Assembly (NCBI RefSeq): GCF_037038585.1
Contig: NC_092520.1
Coordinates: 6,836,501-6,900,500, forward strand
From: Patagioenas fasciata
Lineage: Eukaryota > Chordata > Aves > Columbiformes > Columbidae
Direction: 5' to 3'
Length of the DNA: 64,000 nt
Each line of letters begins with the position of its first letter. Position 1 is the stretch's first letter. The notes beneath the pieces were generated by a model that worked only from the letters and a program-made list of their open reading frames with translations, did not search any database and had not been told where the DNA came from. Shown piece after piece: positions 36,572 to 47,368 of the stretch. A program made the position numbers and the translations under genes.

Positions 36572-37009
36572 GACGAAGATGATTAAGGGAGTGGAGCACC
36601 TCCCTTATGAAGAAAGGCTGAGGGAGCTGGGGCTCTTTAGTTTGGAGAAGAGGAGACTGAGGGGTGACCTTATTAATGTTTATAAATATATAAAGGGTGA
36701 GTGCCACGAGGATGGAGCCAGGCTCTTCTCACTGGCAAGCAATGATAGGACAAGGGGTAATGGGATCAAGCTGGAACACAAGAGGTTCCACTTAAATTTG
36801 AGAAAGAACTTCTTCTCAGTGAGGGTAACAGAGCACTGGAACAGGCTACCCAGGGAGGTTGTGGAGTCTCCTTCCCTGCAGACATTCAAAGCCCGCCTGG
36901 ACACATTCCTGTGCGACCTCACCTAGGCGTTCCGGCTCCAGCAGGGGGATTGGACTAGATGATCTTTTGAGGTCCCTTCCAATCCCAAACATACTGTGAT
37001 ACTGTGATA
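36572..37009 (+). mobile_element. CR1 LINE 3' end, well preserved
   Basis: A 438-bp, 5'-truncated sense copy. It covers the ORF2 C-terminus, the stop codon at about 36924-36926 and a short 3' UTR (GGGGGATTGGACTAGATGATC, split here only for description; key words GATTGGACTAGATGATC and GAGGTCCCTTCCAATCCC). It ends in a two-unit tail of ACTGTGAT type (36992-37008). The ORF2 part has no stop or frameshift, unlike every other CR1 in this window, so this is probably the youngest insertion. The tail unit (ATACTGTG) differs from the ATTCTATG type of the copies at 9742 and 18497, pointing to a different subfamily. No target duplication is evident. Confidence 0.93.
36579..36926 (+). pseudogene. CR1 ORF2 C-terminal fragment (open, 115 codons)
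   Basis: The frame encodes only the end of the CR1 replication protein, beyond the reverse transcriptase. The readable order is [34 protein letters not shown] and [13 protein letters not shown], ending in C-D-L-T and the natural stop. The first Met is internal to ORF2 and not a true start. It has no endonuclease or RT and cannot act by itself. An expressed product is not expected. Confidence 0.85.
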
Positions 37010-40000
37010 GCAGATGCAAACACAGATACTTCAGGTAGAATTAAGAACTGATTCTCCAGTATCTCAGTTGAATGACCCATCTCTAGGACACTGGATGATG
37101 GCTATGAGAAAGGCTCTGCTTGCAGTTTACCAGGGTTCAATCCAGATGATGCATCATGATGCCAGCTGGTTTGAATCCTCCAAGTACAACAACCAAATAA
37201 ACATCTGCTGTATGAATGTTCAGAGAACACCGAATAGGCTTCTCAGTGCTGATCTAAGTCTTAGATGTCTCAGGGCATGCCCAGAATAGACCCATAGGAA
37301 ACCAAGGAGACTGTCTGGCAAAGATTTGTCTCCCTGGAGACACAACCTGCTTCCAGCTTTAGTGAGAGGACCAAAATTTTGGCCTTGTCATCCATGGGTA
37401 CCGGTAGGCAAGATGGTGAAAATTGTTGTGGTGCTAACAAACTTCAGTTTTGTAGCTAATAGTCTAAGCACCAAGGTGGAAGGATACATCTTGTCTGGAT
37501 GAGATGTCAGGTTTGGCATGGGTCAGATGAGTCTACAGTCTTCTTCAGAGGTCTGTAATCATGAAGTAGAGGTGTTCAGCTGACATTTCTTGCCTTACCT
37601 ATACACAAAACTATATACAGAACTATATGTAAAACTGAATGATTCCACACCTATATGAGGAGTTCCAATGATTTTCATGTTGTTGTTCACAGCAATAAGA
37701 ATGAAAGCTCTGAAGTAAGAATTTTCAAATCCATTCCTTATCTTCCTCAACACAATTTGAATTAAAATTGCAAAAAGGCTGGACACCTGTTCACCTTGAA
37801 ATGTAAATTACAGCTATCAAATTTAATGGGAAGATCCCTATTGTTTTCAGCTATTCACTTGGTGCTTCAGGATTCTTTGAGCAGTTCTATCTATAATATA
37901 TTCATAACAGTAAGTTCAAAAGACTTTTATGATTATTAATTTTTATTGAGGAAAAAAAGTCTGCAAGAACTACATGATAAACCTTCTTGGAGCTGTGTTA
38001 TCTTTTTGATATTATCATTGATTTGAATCAAACAGCAAGAGACATTTACATTTCCCTACCAGTGATATGTCCCTTTCACTTGAAAAATAAAAGCTAGGTT
38101 TGCTTAAAATAAAATAAAAAAATACCAGTTTTAATTGTCAGAACTTTGATGTTGGGCTTATTGTATCACAGATTCCTTAATAATTTAAATTAGAGGAGGG
38201 ACAGCAGTAGGTATTTCTTCTGACTCTAATGACAAATAATAATGTCCTTCCTCTTAGCTCAATTAGAATAAGAATTGAAAGGATTACTAAAGTGTCTTTT
38301 TGAAATCACCACCCTGATTAGCATACCATTAGCTCACACACAACTTGAAAAATAAAATCAGCATAAATGTTTGGTCAAAAGAAAAGCCTGCTTTATGTAT
38401 AACAATGAAAGACATAATCGACAGCTGCAGCAGTCAGGTTTATTTGCTAAACGCGTAGATTATAAAACTCACATGACCTTAGCTACTTTGTCTGCAATAG
38501 TCTTGTAGTCTTTTATCATGTAAAAATTCTCACTCAGAAAATCCTTATGCATATCAGAAATGATTTTTTATATTTTTTAGACCTTCAGATTTGGTTGGTT
38601 GAAAAATCTTAGAGATTGTGATGGTCATTTTGTTACATGAGGTGGACAAAATGAAGTGTCATGAGGCTGAAAGTTACTTGCACTGTTATAACAGAGGTCA
38701 AAGACCATTTATTCCACATAAAACCAAATTTCAGTAGTGAAACGTATGCTAGAAAGAAGGTGAAAATGTTGCCTGCTTGGTTGCAAAAATGTAGCCGAGT
38801 TAGTTTCCCTTCTTCTTAAAACTGAAAATCAGTCATGTGATTTTTTCAATATCTTTTCAGAATGAAATCCTTGCTTTTCAGCAATGTATGAGGTATTGTG
38901 CATTTAAATAGACAAACTCTATGAACCACTACATATTAAGTCAGGGTCTTTTCAACAGGTCACAGTCGTTAAACAATGTTTTGAATAGGAATTCGGATGT
39001 ATTTATTTGAAGTACACCTTTTGCTCTTGGTGAAATTTGAAGCCTGTTTTTCTCCTGCTGACCAACTAATTACCTTTTAAAATTTTGTCAACAAATCGTC
39101 TTAATAATAGGCTAAGCTGTTTGCCAAACAAAACATGCGGTTCAACAAAGTCCCTTAAATGGTGCTCAACTTGGAACCTGAGAATAATAAGAATCTTAAG
39201 GACTGTTTTATGAGAAAATAAATTGGGTAGATAAGAAAGAGCATGACATTTTGCATGAAAGTAGGGAAGGTTTGATTTTTATCTTTCAGAAGAAATAAAC
39301 AGCATGTGCCTAATATATAAACAGGGTCAGTCTCATATTTGCTTTTGATGAAACTAGAGGAAGTAACAACAAGAGAAACAGTCAAATATGGTTTTTGCAT
39401 TGTTTTTGCTGATTTACAAATGTATTGATGTTGTAATGTGATAATCCTGTTCTCAAGACAATATTTTGATGCCTGGAGAGTTGGATTTAGTTCATCTCTC
39501 ATATGAACTAGTTAGTGGGAATCTGTAATCAGTAGAGAACATTAATATCTCTAGCATTTTATTATTTTCATTTTAAGAAAAGCACCAGCTGCTCATCAGA
39601 TGAATCATGCCCTAGATTTGACCTGTCTTTACTGACCACAAAGCCATTCCAGATTACTTGTTGCAATGGAGTAGCTTTACTGTAAAAACCGAAGACCGGT
39701 AGGATGACTCTCATGCAAATAGAAGTAAATAAAAAGAAATCTCTCTAGATTTTTTACTGTCAATTACAAAATTTGCAAGAAACATTTTCATTGATACACT
39801 AATAAAAATGTCATGGTAAGTCTCAAACTTACTCTAGCTGCTTTAAAGAACACAAAGCTGACAACGATATTGTGTTGTCTCCAGAGCAACCATCAAAGTG
39901 ATACTGAATTAACATAAACTTATATAAAATAAACATGGAGGAGATCCAATCCTAATCACTTCAGATTTAACCTTTGTTAGCCATTTCTCAGTGCCCTGAC

Positions 40001-40967
40001 TGTGGCAGTCTATTCATTTGATGACTACTTGGGTTCCCAACGCCTTCCTTATAAAATGCCATTGGGAAGACTTCATTTTGAACAAAGGTCCTCTCTTTTA
40101 TTCTTCCAATTACAAGCCTCACACACAAATCTCCTCTTTTTACCTATAGTTCATAAATGTCAAAATAATATCTGTTAAGTTGATGGTAATATAATGGTAA
40201 ATATCCTTCTCCTGAGGTTGATATGTCTTCTTTCAGAGTTAATAATGAAACTCTCATTGACCTCTATCATCAAAATTAAATGTTTCGTCATAAATTAGCC
40301 TTTTAATTATTCCTCATTATTCAGTCACTTCAGCCTTTTAATCATGAACTGTTTCCAGACCCTTCAATGAACAGCTACTAACTTGATAAGATTTTGTTGT
40401 TACTGTTCGGGTCATCCCCTGGTTATTGACAGGAACAGTCTATACACTGTGTTTTAAACGCAAAGTACTACCCAGAGAAACCCAAAGAAATCTTATCAAG
40501 GACATGACACCTCTGTATACACAGCTCTCAATCATGTTTTCTGTAGAGTCACACTACAAGCTACTGTTCAATCTAATTTACTGCTGATGCCTTTTGGTCT
40601 CCCTTGGCAGTACTGTGGCATCTGGATTTATTTTTGTCTCTTATGTATCTTAGGGTTTATTTGTTGATTTATTTTTGTTTGGTTTTTTTGTTTGTTTGTT
40701 TTTACAGACTTATTATTACCTGTTTTTCCAAACTAAATACACCAATTTAAAAAACAGCTAAGGAATTGAAGATGTGAGCACAGATCTCACCTCTCAGCAT
40801 GAACTTCAAGCAAATGCCAACACTGTTCACATGTACTGATTAAAGTTTAATAAAATTTGTCATGATTCAACCTTTCTGACCACTTTTAAGGCTGAGCTAA
40901 ATTGCATTTAAGATTCTGTCATGTTTTTGCAAGGAAGACAAATACTGGATTTATTATTTTTATTCAC
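37010..40967. other. Non-coding stretch with a candidate regulatory patch
   Basis: No gene is recognised in 4 kb. The part at 38180-38470 holds many homeodomain-like cores (CAATTAG, GATTAGCAT, CATTAGC) and a CAGCTG E-box (38422-38427), and has no simple repeats. A T/TTTG-rich patch lies at about 40671-40704. The 115-codon minus frame at 39155-39502 resembles no protein I know. Confidence 0.5.
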
Positions 40968-40991
40968 TTTTTTTTTTTTTTTTTTTTTTTT
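40968..40991. repeat. 24-base poly-T tract
   Basis: An uninterrupted T run inside the spurious Phe-rich frame 40902-41144. No element body is visible next to it. Confidence 0.93.
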
Positions 40992-42220
40992 GCTATGGTG
41001 TTATCACATTGTCTGCCCAGGAGTCAGATTATTTTAGTTAGAAATACAAGCCAAAATTACACCTGGAGGTTTAGGAGCCTGCTTAAGCTTTTTTTTCCTC
41101 ACTGGCACACATTCTGTTTTTCATGGTCTGATGGCATTTTTTAATTCATCTTATAAATTATTTTATTAGCTTGTAGGAAAATAAGTCAATCCTAATTTAC
41201 TGGAATTTTTGTCTTTTCATTTTGCATTGGTGGCCCACTGTCCTTCCCATTCTGTTCTTAAAAATCTCCATGAACATGTCCTTATAACTGTAAAAATGGG
41301 CTATTCTCACATTAAGATCTTTCACTCCAAATAAAAAGACTCACGTTTACCCTGAAATGGCAGTACTTTATCCATAAACAATGAACCTGCACAACAGGTT
41401 AGTGCAGCAGGTTAAGCATATCATACCTAATTGAAACCATAGGTGAAATTTAGATCAGCAAAATGTAATGATCTAAACCAAAGCTCTTCCAGGACACCTG
41501 GGTTATTTCCTGCTCTTATAGAGGCTGTCATGGGATCATTAGTGACCACATGTAGTCAAAACCTCATTTTCCATCTCATCTGAAAGACAGGACCTCTAGC
41601 AGTACAACAGCCAACACACATGCTGGGGCACAGACTGAGAGACAGCGAATTCGCAAAAATGTTGACACTACCTCTCATAACACCTTGCTGTTTGTTGGGT
41701 CCATCTTCCAGCATAACTCTGATTATGTGGCCGCAGGTAAACAATTTATATTCTGTATTGAATTTCTGGCCCTGTGTCTGCAGCAGCTTGTAACTATTCT
41801 CTTAAAATAGCACCTCTTCCTTAGACCCATTCCCTGTGCCCTGTGGGTTCTCTGTCCCACACTGAAGAAAAATAGAAATCTGATCATTACAAAGAATCTT
41901 AAATGAGCTCCTGCCATGTGAAGACATTTTATAAACTATTCCACAGTCATAAAAATATGGCCAAAATTGCATGGTCTTGCTAGAACTCAATCCCTCATTT
42001 CAAAGCTGTCTTTAATCAACAGATAACTCATATCCCCACTCTTCCAGTAGATTCCACATCCACTGGCAATCATGTAGTCAAACATAAAAATTAAGGTTAG
42101 ATTTTTTCAGTCAATATAGCCCTGTGAATTCCTGATTTTAGGCTATGACTGTAACAATTACCCAGTTACTTGACAAATCATAGGTTCCACAGTGCAGTGT
42201 TTAATTAAAACTGTTCAAGA
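40992..42220. other. Non-coding stretch
   Basis: No gene is recognised. Minus-strand frames at 41556-41990 overlap in two registers. A near-repeat, ACAACAGGTTAG / GCAGCAGGTTAA, lies at about 41390-41416. Confidence 0.5.
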
Positions 42221-42247
42221 CAAACAAACAAACAAACAAACAAAAAA
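42221..42247. repeat. (CAAA)n microsatellite
   Basis: About six CAAA units running into an A-rich end. It is the complement of the (TTTG)n type at 31939. Confidence 0.93.
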
Positions 42248-42429
42248 CCCAAATAACAACAAAAATGCCCATGTAAACCCCAAAGCAGGTCTAAAGGATT
42301 GAATGAAGCATGTGTTTTTTCTTACACGCTCCTGGTCTCCCCTGAATTTGATGCAGTTGTCAAACAATGCCACTTTGACACATGGTAACACCAGATAATC
42401 AGATTACAATGGAAAACAATAAAAAGGGA

Positions 42430-42600
42430 ATTGAGCCGGGTCATTCTTGACCCAGCTGTCATTCACCCTGGGGATCTTTCAAAGGTATCTAATGACAGTG
42501 CAGCCAGAGGGTGATGTCCTTGAATAACTCAGCAGCTGAGTCAAACAAAAGTCAGCTCTGCTTTCCTTCCATTGCAGTATTTTCCATGCAAATCTCATGT
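42430..42600. promoter_or_regulatory. Candidate regulatory element, motif-dense
   Basis: Within 170 bp the DNA shows a perfect inverted repeat GGGTCA-TTCT-TGACCC (42438-42453), like a nuclear-receptor double half-site with 4-bp spacing. An overlapping CAGCTG E-box (42453-42458) follows, then CTTTCAAAGG (TCF/LEF-like, about 42477-42486). Next is the interrupted palindrome ACTCAGC-A-GCTGAGT (42527-42541), continuing into GCTGAGTCA (MAF/AP-1-like, 42535-42543), and an exact octamer ATGCAAAT (42586-42593, POU-type). There are no simple repeats or transposon marks. The density suggests an enhancer. This is inference; conservation is not visible from one sequence. Confidence 0.35.
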
Positions 42601-43376
42601 TTAATGCACATTTGTCCTTCTTTGCTGCTTACTTTTTTTTAGCCTTAGAGAGAAATAAAACCACACATGCGAAAATGTAAAAACCATTCTCATCCCTTGG
42701 AAATGCAGGAAGGTTTCATTTGCCTTAATAACTGGGTATCAGGTTATTGAACAAAATTCAAGATAACTTTTCTAACTCTGGACTGAATAAGGGATGAGCA
42801 TTTCTCTCAGCAGGACAAAGAATTGCTGCCTCATTGAGTATGCAAGCAAGGTGGGGTATTATGCATTTTTTCTTGAGTGAGCTTGGGTTCTTTTAAAGAT
42901 GTCAATTAAATCTAGTTCCCAAAGCTGATATTCTTCAAGTCGTGTTGATTGGAGCCCCACACCTCCCACAGTAATGTCTGAAAAACATGCTCCAACTATC
43001 TACACAAAATCCCACTCCGCTCCTACCTTCAGCTGCCTATGTGCAAGTCACCCTTATAGCTGAGATTTTTACATAGTCAAGGACCTAAGCCTCCATTCTG
43101 TAAAGCCACAAGCATGTTGAAACGACTGCTACTGCACATGTTCAGAAAAAACAGAATTATTTGTCTAAGCAGCACTGAGGGTAATGCCCTTACTGAACAG
43201 TGGTTTCTTCTGTCCCACACCTGGGAGTCTTGGAAATGCCTGTTTTAATCTCAGCTTGAAATTGCCTAAAGCAATTTGGAGTGGTCCTTGGATTTCCACT
43301 ATAGTCAACAGTTTGCAAAAAGGCTAAATTTACAAAGCTCTGAATGATCCAGGATCACAGGACTGAAAGAAAATAC
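42601..43376. other. Non-coding stretch
   Basis: Mixed-composition DNA without recognisable gene, exon or repeat. Confidence 0.5.
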
Positions 43377-43400
43377 AAAACAAACAAACAAACAAACAAA
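43377..43400. repeat. (CAAA)n microsatellite
   Basis: About five CAAA units, about 1.1 kb from the similar repeat at 42221. Confidence 0.92.
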
Positions 43401-44659
43401 GTACTATATTCCCCTGACAATATTAAATTATTCTCTCTAGTCTATGATTTTAAGATTTTCTTTTTATAGCTTGCAATAGTTAAATCAACAGTGGTCTCCC
43501 CTGCCCTATTGTATTTCATTCATGAAAAATCGTAGATATTTTTTTCCATTCTCCCTGCCATCAATATTTCCTCTTTTCTCTGTCACCTTAACTAGCATGG
43601 CAACTCCTTTTGTCACTTTGACATCTTGCTTCTAGGTGGCCTGTAAGGTATGTCAACTGTCCCACTACTTCGTTTCTTCTTTCTAACCTCTTTTATTCCT
43701 TTTATATATATGTTCATAGTTTATTCTGTAACCATTGACTCTGTTTTCTATGACAAGAGTTGATTTACCATGATCCCATTAATAACACATAATTTGTACT
43801 CACATATATAGTTAACCTCTAGCTATGTCACCATAAAGTGCACAAAACATAGATATAAACCTCTGTGTCTTGTTAATCATGTGGTTGAATAAAGAGAACC
43901 TGAGTGGCTGTTACATCAAAGCTTTACTTCCTAGGTTTACAGATAGGTATGTCCAATTTTTGTAGGTGTCACAGCTGACTCAAAGGAAAATATTGTTTGG
44001 AAAATAGTTTTATTTCTCACTTTAAAACTTCAGTAATTTTTTTTTTTCTTTAACAAATTATGGGGTTTTTTTGCATCTTAATTATTTCTCTAGATCCTTC
44101 TGGCAAGTGCAGAGCTTATTTTTTACTGGCAAGGAAGACTTCCAAGTCCCCACTGTTTCCTGACCAATCCTCTTGTGTACTTCATAAACGCAGCTCTTCC
44201 ATGTACAGCATACCTGGGAGATGCTTCAGGTGATCCTGTTACATTTAAAGATTACTGAGGGAAAAAATGTTAGCTACACCAGGAGGGATTTAGTAGCCTC
44301 TAGAGAACCTTAAATAGCATTTTAATTCTTGTTCAAATTGGAATCTAATAAATTTTTTCAAGAGTTAGGTATTTGGTCAAGCCTCACAAATTTCTAATTT
44401 TCTGTTTCTCAGCTTCTTTAATTAGGACATCTTCATACATAACCAATGATTAATTTCAATTGGATTAATTTAACAATACAACACAAACTGTAGGTCTCTA
44501 GATATTGACTCTTTCATGGGGAGAGGTCAGTCATTTCAGGGGACAACCAGGCCTTGCCTATGAAGTTGTACCCTATGCTCAGCACATGTCCTGACAAAAG
44601 CACAGCTTCTGCCTTACATTAGATCTTCTCACTTATAAAAGTTGGTACTGGATAGGAGA
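43401..44659. other. Non-coding stretch
   Basis: No gene is recognised. T-rich patches at about 44037-44073. The sequence gives way to CR1 at about 44660. Confidence 0.5.
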
Positions 44660-45526
44660 GCGACCACCTAGAGGGTCCTTGACAGATCTGAGTGTGCTTG
44701 TATCAATCTCATGAAGTTCAAAAAGGCCATGTGCAAGGTCCAGCACCTGGGTTAGGGGAATCCTCAATATCAGTACAGACTAGGGGACGAATGGATCCAG
44801 AAAAGCCCTGTGAAGAAGGACTAGGACACACTGGTTGATGAAAAACTGAACATCAGCCAGTAATGTGCTCCTGCAGCCCATAAAGCAAATCGTATCCTGG
44901 ATTGCATCAAAAGAATGGTGACCAGCAGGTCGAGGAAGGTGATTCTGCACTTCTGTTCTGCTCTTATGAGACCCCAACTGGATTACTGCATCCAGTTCTG
45001 AGGTCCCTAGTATGAGAAAGATACGGACCTACCAGAGCAGGTCCAGAAGTGGGCCATGAAAATGATCAGATAGCTGGAACCGCTCTTCCGTGAGGAAAGG
45101 TTGAGAGAGTTCAGGTTGTTCAACTTGTAGAAGAGAAGGTTCTGGAGGGATCTTATTGTGACCTTTCAATACATAAAGGGGGCTTACAAGAAAGATAGAG
45201 AGAGACTTTTTACCAAGACCTATAGTGACATGACAAGGGCCATCATTTTTTTACTGTTGGTTTGGACTGGACATAAGGAAGACATTTTTTATGGTGAGAG
45301 TGGTGAGACACTGGAAGAGGTTTCCCAGAGAAGTTGTGGATATCCCATCACTGAGAGTTTTCAAGGTCAGGTTGGGTGGGACATTGACCTAGTTGGGACC
45401 TGATCTAGCTGGGTGGGACTTGATCTAGTCGAAGATGTTCCTGACAGTGGGAGGGTGGTTAAACTAGATGATCTTTAAAGGACCTTTCCAACATTCTGTG
45501 ATTCTGTAATTCTATGATTCTGTGAC
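44660..45526 (+). mobile_element. CR1 LINE, late ORF2 to 3' tail
   Basis: The longest continuous CR1 3' end here, about 870 bp. It opens with CTCATGAAGTTCAA and AAGGTCCAGCACCTGGG, typical of the ORF2 stretch after the RT. It passes GACCCCAACTGGATTACTGC and reaches the C-terminal signature [12 protein letters not shown] (about 45317-45352), the 3' UTR (AAACTAGATGATCTTTAAAGG) and a tail of ATTCTGTG/ATTCTATG units (45492-45526). Frameshifts and stops show it is inactive. Three tandem copies of a GGGAC...CTAG unit at 45374-45430 replace the single copy usual at the start of the 3' UTR. The minus-strand frame at 44780-44977 and the plus frame at 45158-45403 are parts of this relic, not genes. Confidence 0.92.
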
Positions 45527-47184
45527 TAGTCTCACTACTCTAACTAGTCTAAAGGCTTCTGCAGTTGATAAGATTTGTTCATTTACACATGTATTCACCA
45601 GAGACTTGATATAACTTCTTTCTGCTGTAGTATTTGGTTGTTCTCTTCACAGCTACTCCATGCTAGCCGTAGTTGCCAAATGTCTTTGTGCACTTGCGTT
45701 TCTCCCACCGTTTCCACTGCCCACCCTAAAGAGCTCAAATTATCTCTTTTACATTCTCCTGTTATTTATATTTAACATCCTATAACACATAGAAGGTTTG
45801 AATGTAATTAATTTTTTGTTCCTATTCATCTGCCAGTAACATAATCCTTTTCAGTTGTCCTTTAAAGTATTTTTTCTTGTGTTTCACTTCCACATGAACA
45901 TCAGTCCTAGTTCTTGCACACCTGAAAACCATTAGTGTTTTTTGAGAATATTTGTAATGAAAAAGGGAATTAATGGTTTGCAGTGCTTTCACATTTATCT
46001 CCTTCGTCTCAAACACTGGTTCAGGAAAAATTCAAAATGAATTAATGCATAAACCTATTCACACACATTCAAAAAGGAGTTCATGAAAATTTAAAATGAA
46101 ACCAATCTCATGTGGCAGAATTATATGATGGTTGACCTAATAGATTTTAGTGTTTCCTAGGAAGCTTTTGTGTTTTATTATGCAAATCTACAGGAACATG
46201 AAATGTTGACCGAGTAGACTCTTCTGAAGCTGCTATCAAGTCAATGAGTACTTAGGAACTCTTCACTGTGCACATGATTGACAAAGCAGACAATAAGAGC
46301 TTCTTTGGAACACTATTGTCTGTTGTGCCAAGGGATCTCAGTGTTTATACATGCATAAGTTATCTTTTTAATTTGCTCATAAATTCATATGCTATCTTGT
46401 CTTAGAAATTTGTTTTTCTTTCCAATAATAACTCAAACCATTTTCATTTGTTTCTTGTAAACTATCAGCAGAGGAATGGCTTGATAGAACTCAATTTAAA
46501 CAAAAGCACTCTCAGAAATAATGACAACTCACTTTTCTCACAACAAAATCAAGAAGTTTTAAAGTATGTACTCCAAGAGGCCCAGAGATGATTAGATGAT
46601 AAGTGTTATACTTCAGCATCATAAATTATCCAAGTATACACTCAAAACATTCAGCATGCTAAGTCAGAAGTGTCAAAGGCACCACTTCTTTCTGACATCA
46701 TCCTGAAAGGTTTATGTTCGTTTGCTCTTTGCTGAAAATGTAATATGTTGTGTCAAGAAGAAGGCCTTGCCACCAGACTGTGACTGTGCAGCAAAGAACT
46801 CTCTGCTTTCTCTCAGCTGCTTCCCTCTGGGTCAGATGGAAGGATTGAAAAGAGGAAATTTTCTTCTTTTCTTAGAGGCAATAGAAGATGCCCAGGTTGG
46901 GAAGGATCACTGGAAGGTAAAGTTTGGGAAAATATAGTAAAATACAGTAAGGAAGAAGGTGATAGCACAGAGATCAAAAGTTCCTGACACCACTAAGCTT
47001 CAGATGGGCTAAATTGTAAACAATTCTAAGGTTGCAGAGGGAATTTTAAGACTATTGCAAGAATCTGAGCTCCAGAAAGATGCTGGTTTGAGAACAAGCC
47101 TTAAGAGAAGAACTCACTTTTTATCATTTGTGCATGGGCATGAATTGAAGTACAAAAAAAAAAAAATGTTTAAACAAATAAAAT
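45527..47184. other. Non-coding stretch between two CR1 copies
   Basis: No gene is recognised. The frames at 45575, 45822 and 46722 have no family resemblance. Mixed AT-rich sequence. Confidence 0.5.
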
Positions 47185-47368
47185 AACTTATTTTATTGTA
47201 AGGGTGACTGACCATTGGAACAAATTTCCCAGCAAGGTTGTGGAGGCTCCATCCTTGGAAATGAGCAAAGCCTGATTGCACATGGGCCTGAGCAACCTGC
47301 TGTATTTGAGCAGGTTGGACTGGATGACCTCCAGAGTTGCCCTCCACCTGCAACTATTTTGTGATTCA
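47185..47368 (+). mobile_element. CR1 LINE 3' end, short
   Basis: A roughly 185-bp sense copy. It starts near TTATTGTAAGGGTGACTGA and carries H-W-N-K-F-P-S-K-V-V-E-A-P-S-L, the ORF2 C-terminal signature. The 3' UTR follows (GAGCAGGTTGGACTGGATGA, CTCCAGAGTTGCCC), with a single worn TTTTGTGATTCA tail unit. The two minus-strand frames over it are shadows. Confidence 0.85.

Noticed and set aside
42221..43400. Two CAAA repeats spaced about 1.1 kb apart, considered as a CRISPR-like or long repeat pair
   Set aside because: They are simple microsatellites with no spacer structure and no similarity in their flanks.
44780..45403. Open frames on both strands
   Set aside because: Both fall inside the CR1 copy at 44660-45526 and are by-products of its sequence.
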